Shown piece after piece: positions 9,766-17,948 of a DNA stretch of 64,000 nucleotides (positions within the stretch are counted from its first letter, which is position 1; each line of letters opens with the position of its first letter). The position numbers and the translations under genes are program-made. The notes under the pieces are model-generated. The model saw only the letters and a list, made by a program, of their open reading frames with translations, did not search any database and had not been told where the DNA came from. The DNA is taken from assembly GCF_002138415.1 (NCBI RefSeq), contig NZ_CP015612.1, forward strand, positions 536,001 through 600,000, read 5' to 3'. Source of the stretch: Stenotrophomonas maltophilia (GTDB taxonomy: Bacteria; Pseudomonadota; Gammaproteobacteria; Xanthomonadales; Xanthomonadaceae).

Positions 9766-11181
9766 TCAGCCAGCGCGACCGCCGCCGTTGCCGCCCTGGC
9801 CACGACCACGACCGCCACCATTGCCGCCACCGCCACGGCGCTGGCCCTGGCCGGCACCCGCACGCTGCTGGCCATTGCCACCGCCCTCGCGACGGCCGCC
9901 TCCGGCCTTCTTCGGGCCGGCATGCGCATGGCGCGGCGCATCGCCGTGCGGACGGCGCGCGTGGCTCTTGCGCGGTGCGCGCTCGCCGGTATCGTGCTCG
10001 GCCTTGCCCGGTGCACTGTTGCCCCAGCGGATCGGCGTCTGCAGCTCGAAGCCCGGCACGTCGCGGATGTCCATGTCGCGGCCCAGCAGGCGAGTGATCG
10101 CACGCAGCAGCTTCACTTCGTCCTGCGCCACCAGCGAGATCGCCTGGCCGGTGGCACCGTTACGGCCGGTACGGCCGATGCGGTGCACGTAGTCCTCGGC
10201 CACCATCGGCAGATCGAAGTTGATCACCTTCGGCAGCTCGTTGATGTCGATGCCGCGCGCGGCGATGTCGGTGGCCACCAGCACGGTCACGCGGCCGGCC
10301 TTGAAGTCACCCAGTGCACGCAGGCGCTGGCCCTGGCTCTTGTTGCCGTGGATCGCCGCGGTCTTGATGCCGGACTTTTCCAGGAACGTGGCCAGCTTGT
10401 CGCTGCCGTGCTTGGTACGTGCGAAGACCAGGGTCTGCTCGCGGCTGTCCTGCGCCAGCAGGTGCAGCAGCAGGTCGCGCTTGCGGCTGCCATCGACCGG
10501 GTGCACGCGGTGGGTGATGGTCTCGGCCACGGTGTTCTTCGGCGTCACCTGGATCTGTTCCGGGTTGCGCATGAACTCCAGCGCCAGCTGGCGGATGTTG
10601 TCCTCGAAGGTGGCCGAGAACAGCAGGGTCTGGCGGTTCTGCTTCGGCAGCTTGGCCAGGATGCGCTTGATCGACGGCAGGAAGCCCATGTCGAGCATGC
10701 GGTCGGCTTCGTCCAGGATCAGCACTTCGATGCCGGACAGGTCGACGCTGCGGCGCTCAAGGTGGTCGATCAGGCGGCCCGGGCAGGCCACCAGCAGGTC
10801 CACGCCACGGCGCAGGATGTCCAGCTGGTTGCCCATGCCGACGCCGCCGTAGATGCAGGCACTGGGGATGCGCAGGTACTTGCTGTAGCCACGCAGGCTG
10901 TCATGCACCTGGGTGGCCAGCTCGCGGGTCGGGGCCAGGATCAGCGCACGCGGCTTGCGCGGACCGGCACGCACTTCCTGCGAGGCGGTGCCCAGGTGCT
11001 GCAGCAGCGGCAGGCCGAACGCAGCGGTCTTGCCGGTACCGGTCTGTGCGCCGGCCAGCAGGTCGCGACCGGCCAGCGCCAGCGGGATTGCCTGCTGCTG
11101 GATCGGGGTCGGGTTTTCGTAGCCCTGCTCGGCGAGCGCACGCAGCAGGAAGGGCGCCAGGCCCAGCGATTCAAAAGACAT
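9766..11181 (-). CDS. rhlE: DEAD-box RNA helicase, RhlE type
   Basis: 471-residue ATP-dependent RNA helicase for RNA remodelling, ribosome assembly and decay. The Q motif (GYENPTPIQQQAIP), Walker A (AQTGTGKT, residues 45-52), DEAD box (LILDEADRM), SAT (LLFSATF) and motif VI (HRIGRTGR) are all intact. The catalytic core ends near residue 375. A ~95-residue tail rich in Arg/Gly/His, ending in repeated GGGNGGGRG, serves as an RNA-binding extension and is typical of RhlE proteins. The gene has its own terminator and no operon partner. It is unusual in being flanked on both sides by paired-hairpin elements (9271-9640 and 11475-12063). The ~240-base GC-rich stretch before the start codon may be a long leader, as in several cold-regulated helicases, but no promoter was proven. 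Confidence 0.93.
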   Translation of the reverse strand: MSFESLGLAPFLLRALAEQGYENPTPIQQQAIPLALAGRDLLAGAQTGTGKTAAFGLPLLQHLGTASQEVRAGPRKPRALILAPTRELATQVHDSLRGYSKYLRIPSACIYGGVGMGNQLDILRRGVDLLVACPGRLIDHLERRSVDLSGIEVLILDEADRMLDMGFLPSIKRILAKLPKQNRQTLLFSATFEDNIRQLALEFMRNPEQIQVTPKNTVAETITHRVHPVDGSRKRDLLLHLLAQDSREQTLVFARTKHGSDKLATFLEKSGIKTAAIHGNKSQGQRLRALGDFKAGRVTVLVATDIAARGIDINELPKVINFDLPMVAEDYVHRIGRTGRNGATGQAISLVAQDEVKLLRAITRLLGRDMDIRDVPGFELQTPIRWGNSAPGKAEHDTGERAPRKSHARRPHGDAPRHAHAGPKKAGGGRREGGGNGQQRAGAGQGQRRGGGGNGGGRGRGQGGNGGGRAG

Positions 11182-11474
11182 TGAGTTTGCTCCAAGTACA
11201 AGAAACGCCTGTCCGAGCGGACAGACGGGGGCAGATCAAACTGATCGGCTGACTCGGAGCGTTCCCGTGAACCGCGCTGCGAGAATTGGGTGCAGCCGGC
11301 ACGAAGCGCAGGCTGGAATGCGTGACGAACGGCGTCGGAGTGGGGGCGGGCGAAGAGGGCGGACCCTGGTCGCCGGCGATCCCGGAGGGAAACGGACGGC
11401 CGCTGCAGACCCTGCAAGTCTAAACGATGTTTGAGACTTCACGCAAAAAGGCCTGTTCAGGTAAGGGGCTCTCT
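11182..11474. other. Non-coding region upstream of rhlE
   Basis: 293 bases without a supported gene. Around 11420-11450, reading on the minus strand, a TTGCGT and a TTTAGA separated by about 16 bases form a tolerable sigma-70-like pair. That would give rhlE a leader of roughly 240 nucleotides. The long minus-strand frame crossing this region is an antisense shadow of fahA joined to repeat sequence. Confidence 0.35.
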
Positions 11475-12063
11475 GCAGGGCTGCGCCCTGCACCCGCAGA
11501 GGCTGAAGCCGAAGCCGAAGCCGAAGCCGAAGCAAGAGCAAAAGCTGGCTTCCTGGGGGTTGGCGGGGTGGGTCCGGTTGCGGGGGACGGCGTGAATACG
11601 TCCATGTAGCCTCGGTCGCGCCATCCATGGCGCTCACGCCCCCGCAACCGGCCCCACCCCGCCTTCGACAGTTGGCCGCGAGCTGTTGGGACAGCGTCCG
11701 CTTTGGTAGGTGTCGACCTTGGTCGACACGGATGAATTCATTCGATATCTGACAGATTTCATCCACGCATGGCGTGGATCTACTGGCCACCGGCCTACTG
11801 TCGAAGGCGGGGTACTGTGGGTTTGCGGGGTGTGAGCGGCATGGGCCCGAGGCATGCCTCGGGCGGGTTGGGCAGGACGCCCAACCCCGGTCTTGCCGTG
11901 TGCGCAGGACTGCGCACACGAGCAAGCCGCGACCAAGCCCCCACGGACGGGTTAACGGCGTCCCCGCAAACCCACAGTGCCCCGCCATCCCACGGAATGC
12001 CCGCTGTTGCTGTTGCTTCGGCTGTTGCCCTGGCTTGAAGCAGGTGCAGGGCGCAGCCCTGCC
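11475..12063. repeat. Bracketed paired-hairpin element 2
   Basis: Both ends carry the same GC-rich sequence in inverted orientation (AGGGCTGCGCCCTGCACC near 11478 and its reverse complement at about 12043-12060). Inside lie, in order: a GAAGCC hexanucleotide run (11504-11533); hairpin A (25-bp arms 11562-11586 with 11639-11663, one mismatch) with the forward TACGTCCATGTAG core; two GTAG palindromes (11706-11729 and, inverted, 11761-11783); and hairpin B (25-bp arms 11806-11830 with 11962-11986, one mismatch). The loop of B holds three nested hairpins and a decayed inverted core. The element sits in the divergent gap between rhlE and fahA. Confidence 0.85.
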
Positions 12064-12107
12064 GAACCCCCCCACTACGGTAGGGTGGGCCGATGCCGCG
12101 CTGCAGC

Positions 12108-12135
12108 TTGGCGTCGCCGCAGATTTGATTACACT
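12108..12135 (+). promoter_or_regulatory. Candidate sigma-70 promoter of fahA-maiA
   Basis: TTGGCG (12108-12113) and TACACT (12130-12135) are separated by 16 bases and lie 37 bases before the fahA start. The match is moderate and read from sequence only. Confidence 0.4.
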
Positions 12136-12171
12136 TGAAACTTGTTTGCCCACGACTCCGGACACCCACCC

Positions 12172-13161
12172 ATGAAGCTTGGTTCTTTGAAGGAAGGCGG
12201 CCGCGACGGCACCCTGATCGTCGTCTCGCGTGACCTGCGCCACGGCGTGCGCGCCACCGGCATTGCCGCCACCCTGCAGCAGGCTCTGGAAGACTGGAGC
12301 CACATTGCGCCGCGCCTGAACGCCCTCTACGAATCGCTCAATGCCGGCGACGCCGACGGTGTGTTCGACCTCGACCCGCAGGCCCTGGCCGCGCCGATGC
12401 CGCGCGCCTATGAATTCGTCGACGGCAGTGCCTACCTGCCGCACGTCGAGCGCGTGCGCCGCGCCCGTGGCGCCGAGGTGCCGGAGAGCTTCTACACCGA
12501 TCCGCTGATGTACCAGGCCACCAGTGCCGGCTTCTACGGCCCGCGCGATGCGGTCAAGGTGGTCAGCGAGGAGTACGGTATCGACCTGGAAGCGGAGATC
12601 GTGGTGATCACCGACGACGTGCCGATGGCGGCCACCCCGGAACAGGCTGCGGGCCACATCCAGCTGGTCGGCCTGGTCAACGATGTGTCGCTGCGCAACC
12701 TGATTCCGGGCGAGCTGGCCAAGGGCTTCGGCTTCCTGCAGTCCAAGCCACGCTCGGCGCTGTCGCCGGTGTTCGTCACCCCTGACGAATTGGGCGTTGC
12801 GTGGCAGGACAGCAAGGTGCACCTGCCGCTGCTGACCCACATCAACGGCAAGTGGTTCGGTGCACCGGAAGCGGGCGTGGACATGCAGTTCAATTTCGCC
12901 CAGTTGGTCGCGCATGCGGCCAAGACCCGTCCGTTGGGCGCCGGCACCATCGTCGGCTCGGGCACCATCGCCAATGAAGACACCAGCAAGGGTGCGTCGT
13001 GCTTCGCCGAGCAGCGCGTGGTCGAAACCCTGCGCGACGGCAAGCCGAGCACGCCGTTCATGTCGTTCGGCGACGTGGTCCGCATCGAGATGCTCGATGC
13101 CGCCGGTAACAGCATCTTCGGTGCGATCGAGCAGCGCATCGAACAGGCCGCCAAGCCCTGA
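12172..13161 (+). CDS. fahA: Fumarylacetoacetate hydrolase family protein
   Basis: 329-residue fumarylacetoacetase-type hydrolase; family members cleave fumarylacetoacetate to fumarate and acetoacetate, the last step of tyrosine/homogentisate breakdown. The FAH fold core lies in about residues 80-325. It includes the metal-binding acidic run DLEAEIVVITDDV, the VGLVNDVSLR strand and the GAGTIVGSGTIANED segment near the C-terminus, all family hallmarks. The ATG at 12172 gives MKLGSLKEGG, the usual N-terminus for this group. maleylacetoacetate isomerase follows after 14 bases, which fixes the pathway. Homogentisate dioxygenase is not in the window. Confidence 0.92.
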   Translation: MKLGSLKEGGRDGTLIVVSRDLRHGVRATGIAATLQQALEDWSHIAPRLNALYESLNAGDADGVFDLDPQALAAPMPRAYEFVDGSAYLPHVERVRRARGAEVPESFYTDPLMYQATSAGFYGPRDAVKVVSEEYGIDLEAEIVVITDDVPMAATPEQAAGHIQLVGLVNDVSLRNLIPGELAKGFGFLQSKPRSALSPVFVTPDELGVAWQDSKVHLPLLTHINGKWFGAPEAGVDMQFNFAQLVAHAAKTRPLGAGTIVGSGTIANEDTSKGASCFAEQRVVETLRDGKPSTPFMSFGDVVRIEMLDAAGNSIFGAIEQRIEQAAKP

Positions 13162-13175
13162 GCATGGAGGCGGCC

Positions 13176-13844
13176 ATGGAGATTCCGGTCGACGACGGCA
13201 TCGTGCTGTACACCTACTGGCGATCCAGCGCCGCCTACCGCGTGCGCATCGGTCTGGAGCTGAAGGGCTTGGCCTGGGAGGCGCGGCCGGTGCATCTGGT
13301 GCGCGACGGCGGCGAACAACACCTGGACGCCTATCGCAGGCTCAATCCGCAGCAGCTGGTGCCGACGTTGCTGCACGAAGGGCATGCGCTGACGCAGTCG
13401 CTGGCGATCGTCGAGTACCTGGACGAGCGCTTCCCGCAGGTGCCGCTGCTGCCGGCCGATGCCGCCGGCCGTGCGCGGGTGCGGGCACTGGCCCAGCTGG
13501 TGGCCTGCGACATCCACCCGATCAACAACCTGCGGGTGATGCAGTACCTGGAGCGCAGTCTGCAGCTGCCGGCCGATGCACGCACGCAGTGGACGCTGCA
13601 CTGGATTGCCGAGGGCTTTGCGGCGATGGAAGCGCTGTTGGCCAACAGCCGTGACACCGGCACCTTCTGCCACGGTGACCGCCCCGGGCTGGCCGACCTC
13701 TGCCTGCTGCCGCAGCTGTACAACGCCCATCGTTTCGGCCTGGACCTTGCGCCGTACCCGACCCTTCGCCGCATCGAGGCCGCCTGTCAGGCGCTGGACG
13801 CCTTCGACCGCGCGCGCCCGGAAAACCAGCCCGACGCAGCCTGA
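13176..13844 (+). CDS. maiA: Maleylacetoacetate isomerase
   Basis: 222-residue zeta-class glutathione S-transferase that isomerises maleylacetoacetate to fumarylacetoacetate, feeding the hydrolase encoded just upstream. The N-terminal thioredoxin-like domain carries RSSAAYRVRIGLELKG, corresponding to the SSCSxRVRIAL signature of the family, with Ser-Ser present and the usual Cys replaced by Ala. QSLAIVEYLDE is the glutathione gamma-glutamyl site. The C-terminal helical domain spans about residues 90-222. Two ATGs are possible: 13176 has GGAGG five bases upstream and is preferred over 13164, which lies two bases after the fahA stop. The pair forms an operon ended by a strong terminator. Confidence 0.9.
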   Translation: MEIPVDDGIVLYTYWRSSAAYRVRIGLELKGLAWEARPVHLVRDGGEQHLDAYRRLNPQQLVPTLLHEGHALTQSLAIVEYLDERFPQVPLLPADAAGRARVRALAQLVACDIHPINNLRVMQYLERSLQLPADARTQWTLHWIAEGFAAMEALLANSRDTGTFCHGDRPGLADLCLLPQLYNAHRFGLDLAPYPTLRRIEAACQALDAFDRARPENQPDAA

Positions 13845-13851
13845 AAGTAGA

Positions 13852-13911
13852 GGGACGGAGGGGATCAAGTCGCAAGTGCATTCACGACTTAATCCCCTCC
13901 GTCCCCTTTTT
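13852..13911 (+). terminator. Terminator of maiA, shared with the end of udgX
   Basis: 21-base arms (13852-13872 with 13885-13905, one G-U position) around a 12-base loop are followed by a run of five Ts. The right arm contains the stop codon and final codons of the oppositely oriented udgX gene, so the terminator is partly coding on the other strand. Confidence 0.9.
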
Positions 13912-15349
13912 GCAGCAGTTGCGCGAGATCATCGCGGAACAGTGCATAGGCCCGTTCGCGGCGCGCGCCATCGCCTTGCCGCAGCACCCACGCCGGGTGC
14001 ACGGTGGCGTAGCCGCGGGTGCCTTCCTCCAGCGTGTGCCAGCGTCCACGGTCGCGCGACAGATTGAAATCACGGCCAAATACCGAGGCTGCCGCGGTTG
14101 CGCCCAGGCAGACGATGAGCTGCGGCCGCACGCGCGCGATCTCGCCCATCAGCCACGGCCGGCAGGCCTGGATGTGGCGGCTTTCCGGCCGCTTGTGCAG
14201 CCTTACCTTGCCGCGCCGCTCATGGTGGAAGTGCTTCACCGCGTTGGTCAGGTACAGCGTGGCGCGATCGATTCCCAGCTCGGCCAATGCGCGGTCCAGC
14301 AACTGGCCGGCAGGGCCGGCGAACGGCTGGCCGCGCAGATCCTCGGTATCGCCAGGCTGCTCGCCGATCACCATCACCTGCGCATCGGCCGGCCCCTGGC
14401 CGAACACCGTCTGTGTGGCGGTCTCCCACAGCGGGCACTGGCGGCAGGCGTTGGCCTGCTGTCGCAGCGTCTGCAGGCTGGCGGCATCGGGGCGCGCTGC
14501 CGCAGCGTCCCCACGCATGGGAATCCTGCGCTGGGGTGCCTGCGCGGGCCGGTCATGCATTTCCTGCACGCGATCGCCCGCATCGCGCACCAGGCGCGGC
14601 AGCAGCTGCGCCTCGGGCAGGTGGCGCCAGTATCTGGCCGGCATCTCCTGCATCATCATCCGGGTGTTGAGCCGGGCCGGATTGAAGATGCTGGCGTAAT
14701 AGGTCTGCCACAGGGCCTCGCGCGCATCCTCGGCCGGGGCGTCCTCGCGGCGTGCGCCGGGGCCGAAGGTCAGCGCCTGTCCATCCCACGCCACGCTGCG
14801 CGAAGGAGTGAGGATCGCCCAGCGCATGCCGGTGAAGCGGCGTGCGAAGAACGGCGCGACCCGGTCGACGATGTGGTGCTGTGGCTCGAACCAGGCGATG
14901 AACGCATCAGGTTGGCCAGGCACCTCGCGGAAGCGCACGAATGCCTTCATCTTGTGCGTGTCACGGCGGACGGCCTGGGCCAATGTCATCGCACGCAGCC
15001 CATCGGCATCGGCGGGATTGGTCAGCACCGCGCGTTCGCCATGGGTGATCCGCCACAGCAGCCGGTACAGCAGTGACAGGCGCTGCGGTTCGCTATGGCA
15101 CAGGCAGGTGTCGGCCAGTTCCAGGAATTCGCGCGGGACGCCGGGAACGCTTGCCTGTGCCGCCACCGGTGCCTGCTGCACCGGCGGCGCATCCAGCAGC
15201 GAAGCCTCGCCGCCTTCGAGCCAGTCCAATTGCTCGGGCCGCACGCCCCGCAGCAGCGCATCACGCGCGCCGTCGCGCCAGGCCTGCAGCGACCACGGCG
15301 GATCCACCCGCTGCGACCAGCGCGGCGCGTCAGGCTGCCGGCGGTGCAT
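13889..15349 (-). CDS. udgX: DUF4130-UdgX fusion: uracil-DNA glycosylase-like repair protein
   Basis: 486-residue two-domain protein. Residues ~60-250 form the DUF4130 domain of putative DNA-repair proteins (TDTHKMKAFVRFRE-like core, here RRDTHKMKAFVRFREV). Residues ~300-486 form a family-4-like uracil-DNA glycosylase of the UdgX type. Visible motifs are GEQPGDTED, the iron-sulphur cysteines (ACRQCPLW, later QACRPW and IVCLG) and HPAWVLR. The insertion KVRLHKRP near residue 384 corresponds to the KRRIH loop whose His links covalently to uracil-containing DNA in characterised UdgX. Its start overlaps the end of the radical-SAM gene by 20 bases, so the two are translationally coupled. In many bacteria DUF4130 and UdgX are fused or adjacent and accompany this radical-SAM protein. 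Confidence 0.9.
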   Translation of the reverse strand: MHRRQPDAPRWSQRVDPPWSLQAWRDGARDALLRGVRPEQLDWLEGGEASLLDAPPVQQAPVAAQASVPGVPREFLELADTCLCHSEPQRLSLLYRLLWRITHGERAVLTNPADADGLRAMTLAQAVRRDTHKMKAFVRFREVPGQPDAFIAWFEPQHHIVDRVAPFFARRFTGMRWAILTPSRSVAWDGQALTFGPGARREDAPAEDAREALWQTYYASIFNPARLNTRMMMQEMPARYWRHLPEAQLLPRLVRDAGDRVQEMHDRPAQAPQRRIPMRGDAAAARPDAASLQTLRQQANACRQCPLWETATQTVFGQGPADAQVMVIGEQPGDTEDLRGQPFAGPAGQLLDRALAELGIDRATLYLTNAVKHFHHERRGKVRLHKRPESRHIQACRPWLMGEIARVRPQLIVCLGATAAASVFGRDFNLSRDRGRWHTLEEGTRGYATVHPAWVLRQGDGARRERAYALFRDDLAQLLQKGDGGD

Positions 15350-16613
15350 CGAACAGTGATCCCTGACGGGGCGGTGGGGCCAATTGGGCGCGCAGCGCCG
15401 CCGGATCGTCCAGCGCCCTGCGCGGGTGGTGGTCGGCCAGCAGCACGAATGGCAGCAGTTTGCTCATCGGCGCCTTCAGGCGTGCCACATCGGCAACCCG
15501 CAGGCGACCGTGGCGGCGCGCCATCAGCACCCGTTTCACGTTGCGCACGCCTAGCCCGGGTACGCGCAGCAGCATTTCCTTTGGCGCGCGGTTGAGATCC
15601 ACGGGGAAGCGTTCGGGGTGGCGGATCGCCCAGGCCATCTTCGGATCGATATCCAGGTCCAGCATGCCGTTCTGGGTGGTATCGGTGATTTCATCCACGC
15701 CGTACCCGTAGAAGCGCAGCAGCCAGTCGGCCTGGTACAGGCGATGCTCGCGCTGCAGCGGGGGCGGTTGCAGTGGCAGCTGCCGGCTGGCGTCCGGAAT
15801 CGGGCTGAACGCGGAGTAGTACACCCGGCGCATGCGGTAGTTGCCGTACAGCGCATCGGCGCTGGCCAGGATCTGTTGGTCGTTGGCCCCGTCCGCGCCG
15901 ACGATCATCTGCGTGCTCTGCCCGGCCGGGGCGAAGCGCGGCGGGCGAGGGCGCGCGCTGCGGGTGGTCGTTGGCGCGACCACGGCCGGCGCCTTGCGCG
16001 CCTCCTTCGCTTCCTCGATGCGCCAGCGCAGCTCGCCCATCGCACCGCGGATGGACTGTACGGTCTTCTCCGGTGCCAGCGCGCTCAGCCCGGCTTCGGT
16101 GGGCAGCTCCACGTTGATCGACAGCCGGTCGGCATAGCGCCCGGCACTGGCCAGCAGTTCCGGCGAAGCCTCGGGAATGGTCTTGAGGTGGATGTAACCC
16201 GCGTAGCGGTGTTCCTCGCGCAGTTGCCGCGCTACTTCCACCATCTGCTCCATGGTGTAGTCGGCATTGCGGATGATGCCGCTGGAAAGGAACAGCCCCT
16301 CGATGTAGTTGCGCTTGTAGAAGTCGAGGGTGAGCGCGACCACCTCGTCCACGCTGAAGCGCGCACGGGCTACGTTGCTGGAGACCCGGTTCACGCAGTA
16401 GGCGCAGTCATAGACGCAGAAGTTGGTCAGCAGGATCTTCAGCAACGAAACGCAGCGGCCATCGGGCGTGTAGCTGTGGCAGATGCCCATGCCCTCGGTG
16501 CTGCCGATGCCGCCACTGGCGCGCGAATCGCGCTTGCCCGAGCCGCTGGAGGCGCAGGAGGCGTCGTATTTGGCGGCATCGGCCAGAATGGCCAGCTTGC
16601 GGAGGGTTTCCAT
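15330..16613 (-). CDS. Putative DNA modification/repair radical SAM protein
   Basis: 427-residue radical-SAM enzyme. The cluster-binding CVYDCAYC (CxxxCxxC) lies near residues 67-74 after an N-terminal extension, and an intact barrel follows. A helix-hairpin-helix DNA-binding motif (RAPKEMLLRVPGLGVRNVKR) lies around residues 335-360. Radical SAM plus C-terminal HhH, placed upstream of UdgX/DUF4130, defines the family annotated as a putative DNA modification/repair protein. Its chemistry is not established. The region around residues 210-235 is a Pro/Arg-rich insertion (TTTRSARPRPPRFAPAG) that looks disordered. The gene is first of a two-gene operon on the minus strand. The C-terminus ends in GSLFDAPPAA. 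Confidence 0.9.
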   Translation of the reverse strand: METLRKLAILADAAKYDASCASSGSGKRDSRASGGIGSTEGMGICHSYTPDGRCVSLLKILLTNFCVYDCAYCVNRVSSNVARARFSVDEVVALTLDFYKRNYIEGLFLSSGIIRNADYTMEQMVEVARQLREEHRYAGYIHLKTIPEASPELLASAGRYADRLSINVELPTEAGLSALAPEKTVQSIRGAMGELRWRIEEAKEARKAPAVVAPTTTRSARPRPPRFAPAGQSTQMIVGADGANDQQILASADALYGNYRMRRVYYSAFSPIPDASRQLPLQPPPLQREHRLYQADWLLRFYGYGVDEITDTTQNGMLDLDIDPKMAWAIRHPERFPVDLNRAPKEMLLRVPGLGVRNVKRVLMARRHGRLRVADVARLKAPMSKLLPFVLLADHHPRRALDDPAALRAQLAPPPRQGSLFDAPPAA

Positions 16614-16676
16614 TGAGGAAACCTACGGATGAGGGATCTCATTGGATGAGACCGCCCCTGAATCCTTCAGGCTTCG

Positions 16677-16698
16677 GCCGGGCATGGCCCGGCGCTAC
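16677..16698 (-). repeat. GTAG-headed short palindrome
   Basis: On the minus strand a GTAG tetranucleotide is followed by a short GC-rich stem-loop, the form of the S. maltophilia GTAG (SMAG) repeats. It lies between the start of the radical-SAM gene and the end of pilU. Confidence 0.7.
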
Positions 16699-16723
16699 CG
16701 GTATCGAAAGAGCAGTGCGGGGA

Positions 16724-17851
16724 TCAGAACCCGTGGGTGATGCTGGGTGCGCCCGCCGAGAAATCCGCGTACGGGTCGTGCTCGCCACTGCTGCCTTCGG
16801 ACAATCGGAACTTCAGGGCCAGGCCATCGCGTGAGTCGGCCGCGCGCAGCGCTTCCTCCTGATCGATGGTGCCGGCCTTGGCCAGCCGGAACAGGCACTG
16901 GTCGAAACTCTCCATGCCTTCTTCCAGTGAGCCTTCCATCGCTGCTTTGATCTCGTGCACCTGGCCGCGGCGCAGCAGGTCACGGATCATCGGCGTGTTG
17001 ATCAGCACCTCGGTGGCCGGCAGGCGACGGCCCTCCTTGTTCTTCACCAGACGCTGGCTGATCACCGCCCGCAGGTTCAGCGCCAGATTCATCAGCACGT
17101 TCTTATGCGCGCTTTCCGGGAAGAAGTTGAGGATGCGCTCGATGGTCTGGTCGGCGTTGTTGGAGTGCAGGGTGGCCAGGCACAGGTGGCCGGTTTCGGC
17201 AAAGGCGATGGCCGCCTCCATCGTTTCCGCATCCAGGATCTCGCCGATCAGGATCACGTCCGGCGCTTCACGCATCGCGTTCTTCAGCGCGTTGTGGAAG
17301 GCATGGGTGTCCAGCCCGACCTCGCGCTGGTTGACGATCGACATCTTGTGCTTGTGCAGGTACTCGATCGGGTCCTCGATGGTGAGGATGTGGCCGGTGG
17401 TGGTGCTGTTGCGGTGGTCGATCATCGACGCCAGCGAGGTGGACTTGCCGGAACCGGTGGACCCCACCACCAGCACCAGCCCGCGCGGGGTCATGATGAC
17501 GTCCTTCAGCACCTGCGGCAGGTTCAGCTCCTCGATGCTCGGGATGCGGCTGCGGATGGCGCGGATGACCATGCCGACTTCGCCCCGCTGCTTGAACACG
17601 TTGACGCGGAAGCGCCCTGCATCAGGCAGGGCGATGGCCATGTTGAGCTCCAGCTCGCGCTCGAACTGCGGCACCTGGCCTTCGTCCATCAGCGAGTAGG
17701 CGATCTTCTTGACCATGCCCGGCGGCAGGCCGGTGTTGCCCAGCGGATAAAGCTTCCCCTCGATCTTGATGTAGACCGGTGCTCCGGTGGTCAGGAACAT
17801 GTCCGAAGCGTTCTTTTCGGTCATCAGCTTCAGGAAGTAGCCGATATCCAT
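16724..17851 (-). CDS. pilU: Type IV pilus retraction ATPase PilU
   Basis: 375-residue PilT/PilU-type hexameric secretion ATPase that powers pilus retraction at the inner membrane. Walker A (GSTGSGKST) lies near residue 133, the Asp box (ILTIEDPIEYLH) follows, and the Walker B region reads ILIGEILDAETMEAA. The N-terminal FLKLMTEKNASDMFLTTGAP is characteristic of PilU rather than PilT. The C-terminal extension beyond ~350 also fits PilU. The start at 17851 gives MDIGYFLKLM; the same frame runs far upstream only as an antisense shadow. pilT, commonly next to pilU, is not beside it here: the upstream neighbour is the divergent DUF4398 gene. PilU normally depends on PilT. Confidence 0.9.
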   Translation of the reverse strand: MDIGYFLKLMTEKNASDMFLTTGAPVYIKIEGKLYPLGNTGLPPGMVKKIAYSLMDEGQVPQFERELELNMAIALPDAGRFRVNVFKQRGEVGMVIRAIRSRIPSIEELNLPQVLKDVIMTPRGLVLVVGSTGSGKSTSLASMIDHRNSTTTGHILTIEDPIEYLHKHKMSIVNQREVGLDTHAFHNALKNAMREAPDVILIGEILDAETMEAAIAFAETGHLCLATLHSNNADQTIERILNFFPESAHKNVLMNLALNLRAVISQRLVKNKEGRRLPATEVLINTPMIRDLLRRGQVHEIKAAMEGSLEEGMESFDQCLFRLAKAGTIDQEEALRAADSRDGLALKFRLSEGSSGEHDPYADFSAGAPSITHGF

Positions 17852-17948
17852 TGCGAATTTTCCCCAACGAAACGGCCGACGCCCGTTGCCAGCACGGTGT
17901 CGGCTTGACGACAATGGCCGTGAACCGACAACCGGTACGGCCTCCCCA

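Noticed and set aside
11504..11533. GAAGCC hexanucleotide run as a CRISPR or coding repeat
   Set aside because: There are about five contiguous copies without spacers; it is a simple sequence repeat inside the hairpin element.
11236..12915. 559-codon minus-strand frame across the hairpin element and fahA
   Set aside because: It joins repeat sequence with the complement of fahA; no motifs and no ribosome site.
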